Below are positions 1 through 11,316 of a DNA stretch of 64,000 bases, in pieces; position 1 is the first letter of the stretch, and each line of letters begins with the position of its first letter. The notes below the pieces were generated by a model that did not search any database, was not told the origin of the DNA, and saw nothing but the letters and a program-made list of their open reading frames with translations. The stretch spans positions 24,659,166-24,723,165 of the forward strand of contig NC_092579.1 of NCBI RefSeq assembly GCF_037975245.1. Direction: 5' to 3'. This stretch comes from Apostichopus japonicus. Taxonomy: Eukaryota; Echinodermata; Holothuroidea; Aspidochirotida; Stichopodidae. Both the position numbers and the translations under genes were made by a program.

Positions 1-243
1 GCCTTTACTACTAGGTCCGGAAATTTGAAAAAATCACTAACATTCTCCATTTTCAGTTGCATTTTAATTTGAATTAATGAAAGGAAGGAAAGAAATTAAT
101 GTTTGTTTTCCATTATTTCATCATTTGGTCATATTATATTTTATCTTGAATGTGCTATTCCCACCCAAGAAAGTATTGATAAACTACATTTGACCACTCT
201 ACTTATATAGCCTAAGCAATCTCTCTGAATTGCATATTGCCAC

Positions 244-500
244 AAATCGCCATATGTCCAATTCAATTGACATATGTAGGTTTCTCTTGCTATCAATGGA
301 TGACCAGTGTCACATGTTGTTTTCTAACACTCTGTTTGCAAGAAATCAACATATGTCCAATAAAATTGACATATCTCAGTTTCTTTTGCTCTCAATGGAT
401 GACCAGTGTCACATGTCGTTTTCTAGAGCTCTGATTGGAGGAAATCGACATATATGAAAGAAGTCGACATATATGTCGAATTAAAATGTCATTTGTCTGC
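244..500. repeat. 99-bp tandem repeat, about 2.6 copies
   Basis: Units start at 244, 343 and 442, each with AAATC(G/A)(C/A)CATATGTCC or a close variant, giving a 99-bp period. Each unit opens with a CATATG...CATATG-type inverted pair around CAATTG or AAATTG. Because 99 is divisible by three, one frame stays open with a repeating 33-residue pattern. The third copy is partial and diverged. I see no reason to call this coding. Confidence 0.85.
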
Positions 501-3500
501 TTTTCTGCTATGATTGAATTATATTTGCATACTTTGCATAGTCATAGGCCCCAGAATCCAAACAGTTGAAATAAGAATACCTAAACATTATGTTCACAAT
601 GTTCTTTTCATCCAGAAAAATTTAATGTAAACTGCAAACACTCCTCTTGTAGGTGATAAGGTAGATCCACATACCAAGAATGGAGTGCATCCATGTTGCA
701 AGTAGTGTTCAAATGATAATTGGAATCGGGCCAATTATTGCATAATCGGAACATAATCGGAATAGGTAAAACTTATGTGGAACACCAGTTATGTCATACC
801 GATTATTCAAAAACATTTGGAAGGTGAAAATACCAACTGCTGTTCTAGGTTTGTTCTTTAACTACAAAACATTTAAATAAAGACACCCTCTACGTCTTTC
901 ACAATGTAGTTTCATCAAATTAGGGTGCCAGGGTCGCCAATTTTGCTTCCCTTGTGGTTAGTGACTTCAATGATTCTCGGCACAGTAAGCATAGTAACAA
1001 TACCAATTCGCGAATTAACGAATGTGCTGGATATATAAGGCCTATGTTGATTAGCTGAGTATAGGTTATTATGTTTTAGGCATGCAAAGCTCCATAGTGC
1101 AGTATTTGATGCACTAATTTGTAATTTGATGTTTCTTTTTCTCAAAATTTGCAAAGGACCATACTTCCCTGCCCATCTGCTCCCCTTTACCGTGGACCCT
1201 CTTATCTCCATATTTTTTCTACCTTTCGATGTTTGCTGCAATTCCCTCGAAATAATTTAATTTCGGCAGAAATGCTGATAGGCCTCGAATCCATAGCCGT
1301 CGAATTAGGCCTAACAATAGGTTGCTACATTTTAAATGTTCAGGTCTCGGAATATGGTCTACAATTTTGCTCAAATCAATTATGTTTGGGCATAGGGACA
1401 ACTAAACGTTTTCGTTTCTGGTCACTAGTAGGGGAAGTGATATAATAACGTTTACACCGGGTACCAAAACAGGGTAATAAACAGTCATACCCATGGGTAC
1501 CCGGGTACCTGACAATTCCCGTCACAGTACGTGAAAAGCTGAAATTTTTCACTGAACTACCAGAGGCGCTCCAGGTTTGCAATGCATTATTTTTAAGGAT
1601 ATGATAGTCTGCATTTACTTTAAATTCTTTCTTGTTTCATCAATAAATTTGTTAAACAAAGTCAAAGCATTGTGTTTTTTTTTAGTTTATACTGGTTGAA
1701 TTCTAGTAGTGCGTAAGGTGCCATTAGTGATGGCATAATTACTTTTAGTTCAACCAAGATGTTTAGTATAATAACAAAATTTGATACACTCAATCGTGTT
1801 ATTCAGTGGCAAACAAAAATGACTTTTTATATATCTGTGAAGCTACCATTCACTTAATATAGTGAAAGTCAAAAGTTTTCTTTCATACCTAATCTTTGCA
1901 AGTTTAAGTTGAGTTTCATTACACTCCCGACCCGAGAACGAGAGCTACTGTATGACTCAGTCAATGCATCACATAGCCATGCATGTGGCTATCCAAGGCC
2001 TACAGAATTTGTACATTGCATAGACTGTAACCAGGGAGCCCAGTATAACAAACAGCGAATGCTGCACAACACACGCCTGTTGTTTGGGCGCATGCACTAT
2101 GAAGTATATAAGAAGAAACAGCTGATCTCTACATCACGTTTAATTGAAACTCATAAACTTAAAAGGGGGTGCTCTCTACGTAATGAATGAGCTAGGAAAC
2201 ACTTAAGTTCGTACTCAATAAAGTTTTTGAAGTTCATGTCTGGAAAACCTCTCATTCAGTATCCCTCCTACCAACAAATGTTTTACGTAAGTGCAGCAGT
2301 CTGATATTCTGCTCTACATACTGTAGTGCACTCAGTTGAAATACAGATACACACAACACGTGCTAATTATTTATTCAGGGTAGTTGATATTATAGTCGAT
2401 ATATAGTTCAAGAAAGCAACCACTTGCTGCTCAGAATTATAACAGAACCAATGCCCAATGTTATACTCAACATGTAAGTCATTGCGGCTACTAGACCTAC
2501 AGTAGCAGCTCCTGCTGTTGTAGCATTGAACATATGCTACATCGCAATACATAGTATAATATATAATACTGTAGTACAGTATATATGCAGCCCCTGTGCG
2601 GCAAACTTTTCAAAGCGCAAAAACAGCATTGGCTCAGCAGTTGGTTCAGTCAATTCACTTAGAATGTCAACGCAGGGATTGAAAGACGAAAATATCCTTA
2701 GTTAGATAAGAGTAATACTTTTATTTTAGTTTGAAATCATAGAGGAATGTGTGGTACATTTTTTAATAAAATTTCATCAAATTAAAGCACTTTTCCAAAC
2801 ATTTTTTTTTATAACAGAACCAATGCCCAAATGGTTGTTTACATTTATTTTGGAACCAGGTAGTAATTTTAGAACTGGGTAGTTATCAGTCGGGCAGATA
2901 CCCTGGTACTCGGGTAACTTATGCAAACACTAATACATGAAACTTACACATACACATGAAACTTAGGAATTATAATGATTAACAGTGTTGCAATAAAATA
3001 GTTTGATCCATTGGTAATAGATATGTTTAACCTATTTGCTTATATTTTAATGCAGTTTCACTCAAGAACAAAATATAATCATTCTTATGAGCTGGTTTCA
3101 AAATCGAACAGTCGTACACATCCACAGAAATTTTGGTTACACTCTATGAGTCATACACCTGCTCACGCTCACATTGGTCATATTTGTTGCGGCTTTTTAG
3201 TGTACAGTTTTAGGGAGAAAGGAATTGATATACTCATTTGTGAGTATAAATACCTAGCATCCTGGTAATCTGAGTGGTTAAAAAATTTGGTTCAGTACTA
3301 TGTTTGCACAGATTCCTGCACAATATACATACGTAGTGTTCAAAGTGGAACACTATATGGTCTTCTTCTGTTATCCACTTTGAGCCAGTTGTCATTCATA
3401 GACTTCTAGTCTAAAGAACTACAGGACACTATTGTACTTACTACTGTAAGCATTCTTGTGGGAATTTGTCTTTAAATATAGGTGTTAGGGAATCATCTGG

Positions 3501-4013
3501 TAGTCTTTCTAGATTCCTTTCGGTTTGTGAAGTCAACCTATTGTCATATAACTGTGTGAGAGATGTGTATTAGTCTGCCAGTGCACTTGAGAGTTCATAA
3601 CTACAGGGTTATTTTGTAGGGGAAGGTTAGGGTGACATTGTGATGCGTCATTGAGATGTCTTTAACTGTGCTTTACATGAGTTAAATAATACTACAAACT
3701 AGGAGCAATTTCATTCTTAATTACTCCAACCCATAAACTTATACTGCATCTTTCATCAGACCAGTAATGCTGTGTATGCCGGTATTATTAGCCTACAGAG
3801 AAAGGGTTCAAGGTACGATGCATTTTGTGACGTAAAAGTGCCCTATTGCAGTTATAAAAGTGACCTCTTTTTGAGAAACTCAAAAATTAATAATTATAAT
3901 GTACCCTTTTGTTGAAAATAAATTGTAAGTAAACAAGTGCTGATTTGTTAAAAACATAGAAACACTGGAATTTGTGGTGCAGAATGCACAAGGGGTCTAA
4001 TTTGTCTGGAAGG
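501..4013. other. Anonymous sequence with faint repeat traces
   Basis: No supported gene. Minor structure only: AATCGG-rich sequence near 715-780, also seen near 17.1 kb, of the kind found at hAT-like ends; CCCGGGTACC-rich sequence at 1455-1515 with a diverged inverted relative at 2870-2925; and a 20-bp word containing AACAGAACCAATGCCCAA present in direct orientation near 2438 and 2810. These could be ends of degraded DNA transposons, but I cannot prove boundaries or TSDs. Confidence 0.4.
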
Positions 4014-4287
4014 GTTGCTTCCAGTGTTACCAGAGTTAGCGTTTTTACACTAGATCTACCGTTTTTTTACTTTTCTGGGGTTCTAGCGTACGTTTTTTCA
4101 AAATTGGACAAATCTAGCGTTTTTTGCCCGAAATTGATGATTCACAAAAAAATTGCACGTATCCGAAACATTCGAGGAAAAATTACCGCTTAGGCAACAC
4201 ATTGCATGAACCTATTTATATGTTACTTTTACACAATGATATCGCGGTCGATATATTTATTATGAATAAAGCAGAACGTACGTACAG

Positions 4288-4318
4288 CCAGGGAGTTGTT
4301 ATGGAAACAACTCCCTGG
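4288..4318. repeat. Perfect 13-bp-arm palindrome in hAT leader
   Basis: CCAGGGAGTTGTT, a 5-nt spacer (ATGGA), then its exact reverse complement. It lies between the left TIR and the transposase start, where it could affect transcription or transposase binding; that role is only a guess. Confidence 0.75.
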
Positions 4319-4516
4319 TACAGCTGAGGCGCACGTGTGATGTAGTAGGAGGAGCGGGACTGTGGGGGCTACTGTGTGAGTTATGTACACACTACATACA
4401 GCCTTATCGCGGATTCAATATCACTGTGTTACCGGTACCTGGGGTTTTGATTCAATGACATGTTATCGATAAGTATCTGTTCCTGAGTTCGTGATCGAGA
4501 GTTCGAGACTAGAGAA

Positions 4517-6451
4517 ATGAGCTCACACAAAAAGCCAGCTGCGGGGTGCAGTCAAGCATCACCACCGCCTAAAAAGGGGAAGTGGTATAAACAAAATTTC
4601 AGAGAAGCGTGGCTTTCTGATCCTGAACTGAAAGACTGGGTTGCAAGAGATGCTAATGATTCTCTTGCCGCTATTTGCACAGTGTGCAATTGTAAGTTGC
4701 TGGACGTGAACAAGACAGGGCTACTAAGGCACAGAAAGTCAAATAAACATGCCAGCAATTTCAGTGCCAAGCAAAAAACACTCACCATCGGCGATTGCTT
4801 TAAATGACCCACCGGAACGGACCCAGCAGAGAAGGCGGATGCAACAGCTGAAGCTTTGTTCGTGGCATTCATAGCAGAGCACAAAACGCCATTCCTTCAG
4901 GCTGACCATTTGACGGGAGTCATGAAGCGTATGTTCCCGGACAGTAAAATTGCACAAAGAAGGAAGATGAAAAGGAGCAAGGCATCATATGTAATGTAGG
5001 AAGGTCTAGCGTATGAGGAGAGCGAAGCATTATATGCTCATTGCAGAGAAAATAAATTTTCTCTGCTAATAGATGAGTCTACTGATATTTCTACCACCCA
5101 AATTCTTGCTGTTGTTGTGAGGTTCTTTCACAATCGACAAGTAGCCGACGCCTTACTAACGACTGTTGAAGTGGAGGATAATAGCGCCCTGGGACTATAC
5201 AACGCTGTAAAGAAAGTGTTCGAAGACCATGAAGTACCTTTGAGTAACATCATAGGATTCGGAAGTGACAACTGTTCTACAATGATGGGAGCACAATCGG
5301 GGTTTCAAGCGCGTCTTAAAGAAGATGTGCCAGGCGTTTTCGTCATGGGGTGTGTATGCCATTCGTTTGCTCTCTGTGCTAACCACGCCAGCAAGTTGCT
5401 CCCGTCATGGCTAGAGGCGCTTGTCAAAGACATATGCTGTTACTTCTCTCGAAGCAGCAAACGCAAGCATCAGTTTAGCCTCATTCAGGACGTAGTTAAG
5501 GCTCCCCAGTACAACATTCTTAAACTCTGCCAAACCCGATGGTTGTCTCGGGGACAAGTTATCGCATGCATCTTAGAACAGTGGGATGCATTAGTGCTAT
5601 TCTTCCAGTCAGAAGCACGATCCGATCGTGTTGATGGAGCTGCCCAAATACAAGAGAGAATGTCAACCGTCGGGACAAAGCACATGCTTTTGTTCTTGGG
5701 ATACATCTTGCCAAAGATCGACAGAATGAACATTGAATTTCAGTCGCAGGACCTCCGACTGCATACTTTGTTCAATACCATCAGTGATGAATATAGGAAT
5801 ATCCTCAGTATGTTCATCCGCGACGTCATCATAAACCAGCACATCAGCAAGATAGATCCTGCTGATACTGACCTCCATTGGCCTTTCGAATCAATGCACG
5901 TCGGAGGAAAATGCCAGGCAATGCTCCTGAGGCAGCCGTTGGCAGTGAACGAAGGACGTTTTAAGCGGGATTGCCGAGCGTTCTTAATCGAGTTATGTAA
6001 TCAAATGAGGAAGCGTTTCCCTTTTGAGAGTGACTCTGTGTTGGCCATGATTTCATGCCTGGATCCCAAAGAGGCCTGCTCTACCAATCGATCATTGACG
6101 AACATCACGAAACTAGCGATGAACTTCCCGATGTTAGTCCCAGAGGACGATTTCGATACACTAGAGGAGCAGTGGAGAGCCATACTCTATGCATCTGACT
6201 CCCTGGAACGTCTTGACAGCGATTCTCCCACCATTTTCTGGGATGAGCTTCGTGACCTCAAAGACGGGAATAATCAGAGAAGGTTTGGGCTCTTAGGCAA
6301 CTTCATGTGTCATCTCCTTGCTTTGCCACACTCATCGGCTTGTGTGGAAAGAGTTTTCTCGCAAGTGAACATGATCAAAACGGGACGCACGAACCGCCTT
6401 CACGCTTCAACCTTATGCAATCGACTACTTGCAAATCAGGCTATTACCTGA
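4517..6451 (+). pseudogene. hAT transposase, two in-frame stops
   Basis: One reading frame runs from ATG 4517 to the stop at 6449-6451, broken only by TGA at 4805 and TAG at 4997. The N-terminal part (4517-4804) has a BED-like zinc finger pattern, CTVC...H....H. After the second stop come the RNase H-like catalytic-core signatures of hAT transposases: DESTD near 5071, FGSDNC near 5260, GCVCHSFAL near 5350 and TRWLS near 5540. The C-terminus has the hAT dimerisation signature LPHSSACVERVFS near 6330. The family cuts and pastes DNA in the nucleus. With these two stops the copy should not make a full transposase, though the 444-residue C-terminal piece from 5117 remains open. That only two point lesions are present suggests fairly recent activity. 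Confidence 0.9.
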
Positions 6452-6876
6452 CAGGGGGCAGAATGTCATAATTGGAAGCCATCTGATAGGCTTCTGAAAG
6501 ATATCAGCACTGGGGCCTGCTACCAGCGATACAAGAAGAAACAAGAAAGACAGATAGATGTCATTCCATACGACGTTGTTTGAAAGGTCTGCATGGGATT
6601 TATGCGGAACGGAGATGGTCAACGGACTGAGACGAGAATCGTTTGTTGCAGTTAAATTTTGTCTGATTTAGTTGTAATTTTGTTTATTATGTTTAGCCAT
6701 AATGACTTGAAATTTGTTAAAATATTCATAAAACTGTCTATCATATGAATAAGTGCAACTTGTGATGGAAGGTAATAGGCTATACATTATGTCCATGAAA
6801 ATCTATATCTAGCGTTTTCTGGGGTTTTATTTTTGCAAATCTAGCGTTTTTTTGGCATGTGCCGCTGATAACACTG

Positions 6877-7585
6877 CTTTTAACACAATTCTTCATTCTA
6901 CCACCCAAAGTGCCTACATCGTTTGTGATTTGTGTGGATTATTGTCCACTTAATTCGACCGAACGGTTCCTTGGGATCTTTGTTTGCCATTTACTGGAAA
7001 CAGAAGTACTATTACCATTCTTGTGCAGCCCGATAAGTATCCTTTTATGTCTAGGGAAGGGTTTTTGAGACTGCTTTAAGGAGCAGTTCCCGCCAGTTCA
7101 AATTCATAGAGTTCTCAGTATGGGTAGCAGTTCTGCAAATTGCTACCATTAGTTTACCCGCCTTTTTCCCCTCCATACATTGCATGTTGTAGTACGGTGT
7201 AATTGCATGTATTTTTGTCTTCTCTACTCTAAAAGAAATCAAGGTGGCCTGATCTTGATCAGCTTTTGCTTCTGTCAAGTCTCCTCCATTGCATTTATAC
7301 AGTTCTTTCTATTTATCTTGCATACATGAATTATTTATGTTTTTCTGGTCATATTATTTATGTTGCACATAAGCTAAAATACTGTATGCATTTTTCAGTT
7401 GTTCATGTGCAGTGGAAATAAATAAACAAATAAATAAATACTTTCCTTTTGTTAAATCAAAGATGTTTTAACAAGGTTTTCTTTCATATTTTTCTCACTC
7501 ACTGGCATTACCTTTCTGTTAGTTGGCTTTGAGGCCAGATTGTTTACTACTTTTATAAGCCACAAGCATCTTGTCGAAGCACATT
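6877..7585. other. Anonymous spacer
   Basis: No gene or clear repeat recognised, apart from an AAAT/AAAC microsatellite near 7415-7440. Short open frames here have no recognisable domain. Confidence 0.4.
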
Positions 7586-7639
7586 GTTAAGTTACTCCCT
7601 CTTATCGTTTCTCTTAGCTTACACTCCTTCCACTAAATT

Positions 7640-8030
7640 CAGAGCAGATCAGGTCTCATCTTCATCACAAATCTTCAAAGATCCAGCACAGAGAAAGTTT
7701 CTTGGAGGGAGACTTTTGTTATTAAGTCAGAGGTTAGGACCTCAGAGAGATACAGACCCTGTCCTTTCCAACCTAGAGAGGCCAAACCGACCAGAGGAGG
7801 CAGAGGGATGCCTCAGAGGAATGTAGCATGGGGGGGCCCTGCGGAGTAGGGCCAGAGGAAGACCCGGCCAACCATCCCGACCATGGGGAAGAACCAGAGG
7901 ATTTGGCAGAGGAAGTACAAACCTGATGAGACGGGACAGTGACCGTTCCTCCATAAGACCGTCGGGCCCTTGGGGTTCCCACCTCACCTAGCAAAACTGC
8001 AGGTGGTGGGAGGGGCATCCCATCCTAAAC
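7640..8030 (+). pseudogene. DIRS gag C-terminal remnant (C1)
   Basis: The translation around 7640-7690 contains SSSSQIFKDPAQRK, matching SSSSHIFKNPSQKK of the better preserved gag of copy A. The later part corresponds to the gag tail just before the RT frame, including the region that reads RSSTRPP...RGAHLTT in copy A. An internal deletion removes the stretch between these two segments, and frames are broken. No functional product is expected. Confidence 0.7.
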
Positions 8031-8059
8031 CTAAAACCCTTCAACAGAGATTTGTAAGG

Positions 8060-8625
8060 CCAAACATTGCATGGAATCTTTAGCACGCATTATATGTCTA
8101 CTCAGAAAAGGCATGTGGGCGGCGAGCGTAGACTTAAAAATTGCTTATTTACACATACCACTGCAGGAAGAACACCAATTACCTGGCTTTCCATAACAAC
8201 GAAAGGGATTTCCAGCTCAGGCCATCATCTGTTCATGTCGCCCTGAGGGTTGATGAGAGTGGGGGTGAGCAGTGGTCTCCTTCCTGAGGTTAAGAGGGGT
8301 GACACTGTTTACCTCAACGACTGGTTGATAGTTGGAGAGCCGGAGGAAGACGCAATGGTGCAAACCCTACAAGAACTAGTGTGGATAATCAATGAGGCAA
8401 AATCAGAGTTGGCACACAGACAATCCAGTTCCTGGATGCAGTACTGGACTGCCAAGGAGGTATATCACTCCCACAAAAGAAGGGGTCAGAGCTGTAAAAC
8501 AGTGACAGACCAGATACTATCAAGGGCATTAGGATTGATGGCCAGTATGGTCGATGTAGTCCAAATTATGGTGCCTAGTCAGGGCCCTAAAGTGGTATCT
8601 GAAACAACGGAGAAACTGCGGGGGA
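8060..8625 (+). pseudogene. DIRS reverse transcriptase remnant (C1)
   Basis: Sequence near 8105-8140 encodes the RKGMWAASVDL-type segment around motif A. Near 8300-8335 the frame reads VYLNDWLIVGEP, matching AYLDDWLIVGES of copy A. The first catalytic Asp of the YLDD box is replaced by Asn, so the polymerase would be inactive even without the frameshifts. The following LQELVWIINEAKSEL matches LQELGWIINQTKSQL of copy A. The similarity stops near 8620, where a deletion joins it to recombinase sequence. Confidence 0.78.
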
Positions 8626-8631
8626 TGACTA

Positions 8632-8883
8632 CAACCCTGTTTATCTCACCCGGGCACCGTTTTCGGCGGCATCTAAGGACACTCTATCCAGATGGCTCTC
8701 ATCGGTAATTTGGCATCGACTCTGCAAGAACCAGAGCACACCACATAAGAATGGTGGCAGCCTCAGAGACACTTTGATGAAACTTCCAATAGAGGACATA
8801 TTCAAAGCAGTGGCCTGGTGAATGCTGACAACATGGCGTGCTATTTATCAAACACTTAACAGGCTGAGTCGGCACTTGGCAGC
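8632..8883 (+). pseudogene. DIRS tyrosine recombinase C-terminal remnant
   Basis: A frame shifted relative to the RT encodes APFSAASKDTLSRWLSSVI, then a PH-containing stretch, then LPIEDIFKAVAW, an in-frame TGA, and TTWRAIYQ. This succession matches the C-terminal fold of DIRS/Ngaro recombinases as I know it: SRW helix, His-x-x-Arg box, L-x-DI-x-K-A-x-W, then the catalytic Tyr a few residues after TF/TW. The catalytic His and Tyr positions are discernible, while the neighbouring Arg looks lost. The domain would cut and rejoin DNA during integration; here it is dead. Assignment rests on motif order, not an alignment. Confidence 0.6.
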
Positions 8884-8944
8884 GCAGTGATGAGAGGTCT
8901 GGCGGGTACTAGGACGCACTCCTCGGGCCTCCCACCATTGGGGT

Positions 8945-9065
8945 AGTGCCACTTGGTGCTAAGATTTTGGGGAGACATGTAAGCAAGGAGCGAAGTAAAT
9001 ATTCCAAACTTTAGGGGTTTGGAAATTTACAAGTGACAAGCTTACCAGTCTCCATTCTCAGCTCC
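8945..9065 (+). repeat. DIRS internal complementary region (C1)
   Basis: The segment GGGGAGACATGTAAGCAAGG...AAATATTCC resembles the reverse complement of the 5' terminus, as seen in copy B near 28.9 kb. It is followed directly by GGAAATTTACAAGTGACAAG...CTTACCAGTCTCC, the reverse complement of the 3' terminus. Having both termini joined back-to-back inside the element is the ICR arrangement of DIRS elements, thought to template joining of the ends during circular replication. Confidence 0.75.
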
Positions 9066-9424
9066 CTCTCCAGATGGGGGTGAAATGCAGCCGGATGGAG
9101 GAGCCGCCAATCAAACTTGACTCGTATCTTAGATCCCTAGACCAGTTGATCTGAAAGAAAGCATGGCCACTAACCACGATATGTGAACTTAAAGTAATAC
9201 TTTTCGAACTGCCTTGGGTAGCGAGGTTTGAACTTGGTGTTTCACAGTATAATATTTGTACATTTGAGAATGTTTAGGGTACAGTGTACAATAGTGTACA
9301 GTGTCAAAGAGGGTCTTCCCCCAGAAAAGTCAGGGAGGACTACCCCTCAGCTCTAGTTAAGAGATCGCCTTGGAGGTGAGGTGGTCTCAAGAGAAGGAAG
9401 GGCATAGTGTCGAAAGGTTACCAG

Positions 9425-9535
9425 CTCATTCTAGGCACTGTAGAACGAGAGTGCTAAGGTTTTGGGGAGACAGGTAAGCTTGTCACACGCAAATATCCAA
9501 GCCAGTAAGTTTTGGAATTTGTGTGTCAAAAACTT
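9425..9535 (+). repeat. DIRS 3' inverted terminal repeat (C1)
   Basis: GTGCTAAGGTTTTGGGGAGACAGGTAAGCTTGTCAC... and the following AAATATCC...AAGTTTTGGAATT match, in reverse complement, the left ends of copies A (18849-18965) and B (25040-25165). Confidence 0.8.
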
Positions 9536-10185
9536 CTAAATGACTCTGTGATGCTTGGTACTGTAGGTAGGTGTCCCATCATCATCAGTAGGCTTGCACG
9601 GTAAACCGGTTTTAGTACCGAAACCGGTTTTTTCCGACCGAATTTCGGTACTATTTGTTATTTTAAGAAAACCGAAAAAAACCGGAAAAACCGAAATGTG
9701 AATTGCAAATACTGGAAAAAAACAAAGTTTGTTGACTTTGGTTTCTCCTATTTACTGTTCTTTTTGCAATATGAAAGTAAATTGCAACAAGAGAAAGCTT
9801 TTCTGATAGACGACATTGTCAGCTACGATAGGCACACGCCATAACCAGTGCTTGAGGGTGGATAGCTAGGCCTAACATTAGGCTATGCAGCCCTTATATG
9901 CGTGCATCAGTTAGGTGACCTTGTAGTATTGAACTGACCTTGGTGGCCAACGTTAGTAGTTGTGAGAAGTACACACTCAAATGACGAGATGCAGTTCAAA
10001 ATAAATTGTTTATATCCAACGTGTTTGTTCCCTTTGTGTTGTTCTTATTATTTAACTTCAATTTAATAGTAGAGGATATGGAGAAAATCTTTTCAAACAC
10101 ATTGATCACAGTTCGTGTTCAAAAAATGAACGTTAAAACTTGAAAGGTACATTGCGCAATCCACAATACCATATGACATGTACAG

Positions 10186-10374
10186 TCGCGGAGGGGGGGG
10201 GTGGGGGCTCTGAGTTAAACAACTAAGATGCAACAAGTAACATTAGACCAATCACGGGGGGGCTCTGAGTTTAACAACTAAGATGCCACAAGTAACATTA
10301 GACCAATCACGGGGGGGGGGGGGGGGCTCTGAGTTTAACAACTAAGGTACAACAAGTAACATCAGAACAATCAG
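10186..10374. repeat. About 65-bp minisatellite with G-runs, 3 copies
   Basis: Three tandem units, each a run of 7 to about 17 G followed by CTCTGAGTTTAACAACTAAG, then ACAAGTAACATTAGACCAAT or a close variant. The G-run length differs between units, as expected from slippage; the reported lengths may also be assembly-sensitive. Confidence 0.88.
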
Positions 10375-10381
10375 TCCATTA

Positions 10382-10905
10382 TTCACAAGAGACACCTGGC
10401 GTCAGGCTTGAGTCAAGGATTATTAAAGGAGTAAAAATGTTGCATACATGGCTGGAAATTACAGATGTTGCTGTTGGGACAATTCTTCTTGTACGCTAAT
10501 AGATTTTATTTTCTTTGTAAGTTTTCTTTCAACATTTCTTCTTATCAGTTATCAGACATAGCGTCTCTCTGTTGGTTTTTCGTTAACGTTAACAATTTAT
10601 ATTCTTTGCCGACCTAATCCCCGCTTTTGCCAGCGATATTTTTCAACTTGTACTTGAAAGTGTAGACGGTAAATTCTCTTCACTCCTTGAAGAGAAATTT
10701 ATTTTACCGCCAAGATACCACCCGCGAACATTGCTAGAGCCTCGTGCAATTTGGTACCTTTGAACACTTTGTCAGCCACTACTGAATATATTGGACCAAT
10801 CATATTGTAAACTGTTTTTTTTTTTACGATCTCCAATTGGTCATAATGGGGTTAATGCTCGGCCCTCATCTCCGAAAATATAACATATAATATAATATAA
10901 CATGA
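10382..10905 (+). repeat. Dispersed repeat R1 (plus-strand copy)
   Basis: From TCCATTATTCACAAG to TCCGAAAATATAACAT this segment matches the reverse complement of 25245-25785 over its whole length with small indels. Shared landmarks include GCCGACCTAATCCCCGCTTT, CAATTTGGTACCTTTGAACA and TTGTACGCTAATAGATTT. No protein is recognisable. In one place it sits within the ACCGGTTTT element and in the other within DIRS copy B. Confidence 0.85.
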
Positions 10906-11316
10906 CCGTGATATTTTTTTCTGAACACGAATTTGAACTTCGTGAAGTACAGTAAACACAAGACAAACGATACCTGTATGTGATGTTAAAACTTTAAGAA
11001 AAAAATTCACTAACACATTTCTTTTCGACATATTTACTTCAGTTAAGTTAACGTGGGTTATAAAATGAGAGTCATGAAGGCAGTAACATTTCTTGAATTT
11101 ATTCTCCCTATTTTTAACCCTTCACTGCGAACGAACGGACTTGAACCCGCTGTTGGTAAAGCTTCAAAAATACGCATCTTAGCGATCAAGATTTGGATGT
11201 TTTCAATGCAATTCGGGAGGGGGAAAAACCGGTTTTTGAGCCAGATTCGGTTTTTTGCTAGAGAAAAACCGGTTGTAAGTTTTCACGAAACCGTGCAAGG
11301 ACTCCCATGAGATGGG

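Larger units (their letters stand above)
4022..6876 (+). mobile_element. hAT DNA transposon, near full length
   Basis: The left end begins CAGTGTTACCAG and the right end, reverse-complemented, begins CAGTGTTATCAG. These are short hAT-style terminal inverted repeats about 2.85 kb apart, enclosing a hAT transposase frame. Subterminal words are repeated in direct, not inverted, orientation: TTTTCTGGGGTT occurs near both ends (about 4070 and 6814), as does TCTAGCGTTTTTT. The flanking 8-mers (4014-4021 and 6877-6884) do not match, so no clean TSD is visible; one flank has probably diverged or rearranged. The 437-bp element at 29490-29926 shares both ends and is evidently its non-autonomous relative. 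Confidence 0.88.
7590..9535 (+). mobile_element. DIRS-type retroelement copy C1, 5'-truncated
   Basis: In order on the plus strand: gag C-terminal remnant, RT remnant, tyrosine-recombinase C-terminal remnant, an internal complementary region (ICR) and a 3' inverted terminal repeat. This order is that of DIRS retrotransposons, which replicate through a circular intermediate and integrate with a tyrosine recombinase instead of a DDE integrase. RNase H and most of the recombinase are deleted. It is the only one of the four copies in the window where recombinase sequence can be seen. Confidence 0.82.
9588..11316. mobile_element. Non-autonomous TIR element, ACCGGTTTT ends
   Basis: The left end reads CTTGCACGGTAAACCGGTTT and the right end, reverse-complemented, begins CTTGCACGGTTTCGTG and later repeats ACCGGTTTTT. 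Both ends carry several ACCGGTTTT/CCGAATTTCGG subterminal words in opposed orientation. CTTGCACGGT ends of this kind occur in hAT-like elements, but I cannot find a convincing TSD. No transposase is encoded; the open frame at 11053-11310 merely runs through the right TIR. It contains the minisatellite at 10186-10374 and dispersed repeat R1. Confidence 0.65.

Noticed and set aside
915-1241. 108-residue minus-strand frame as a host exon or integrase piece
   Set aside because: A few residues (KYGPLQILRK) faintly resemble chromodomain-side integrase tails, but no catalytic or zinc-binding motif is present, and an overlapping plus-strand frame is equally open.
4014-6884. An 8-bp TSD around the 4-kb hAT
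   Set aside because: The flanking 8-mers GTTGCTTC and CTTTTAAC do not match; only the MITE relative has a proven TSD.
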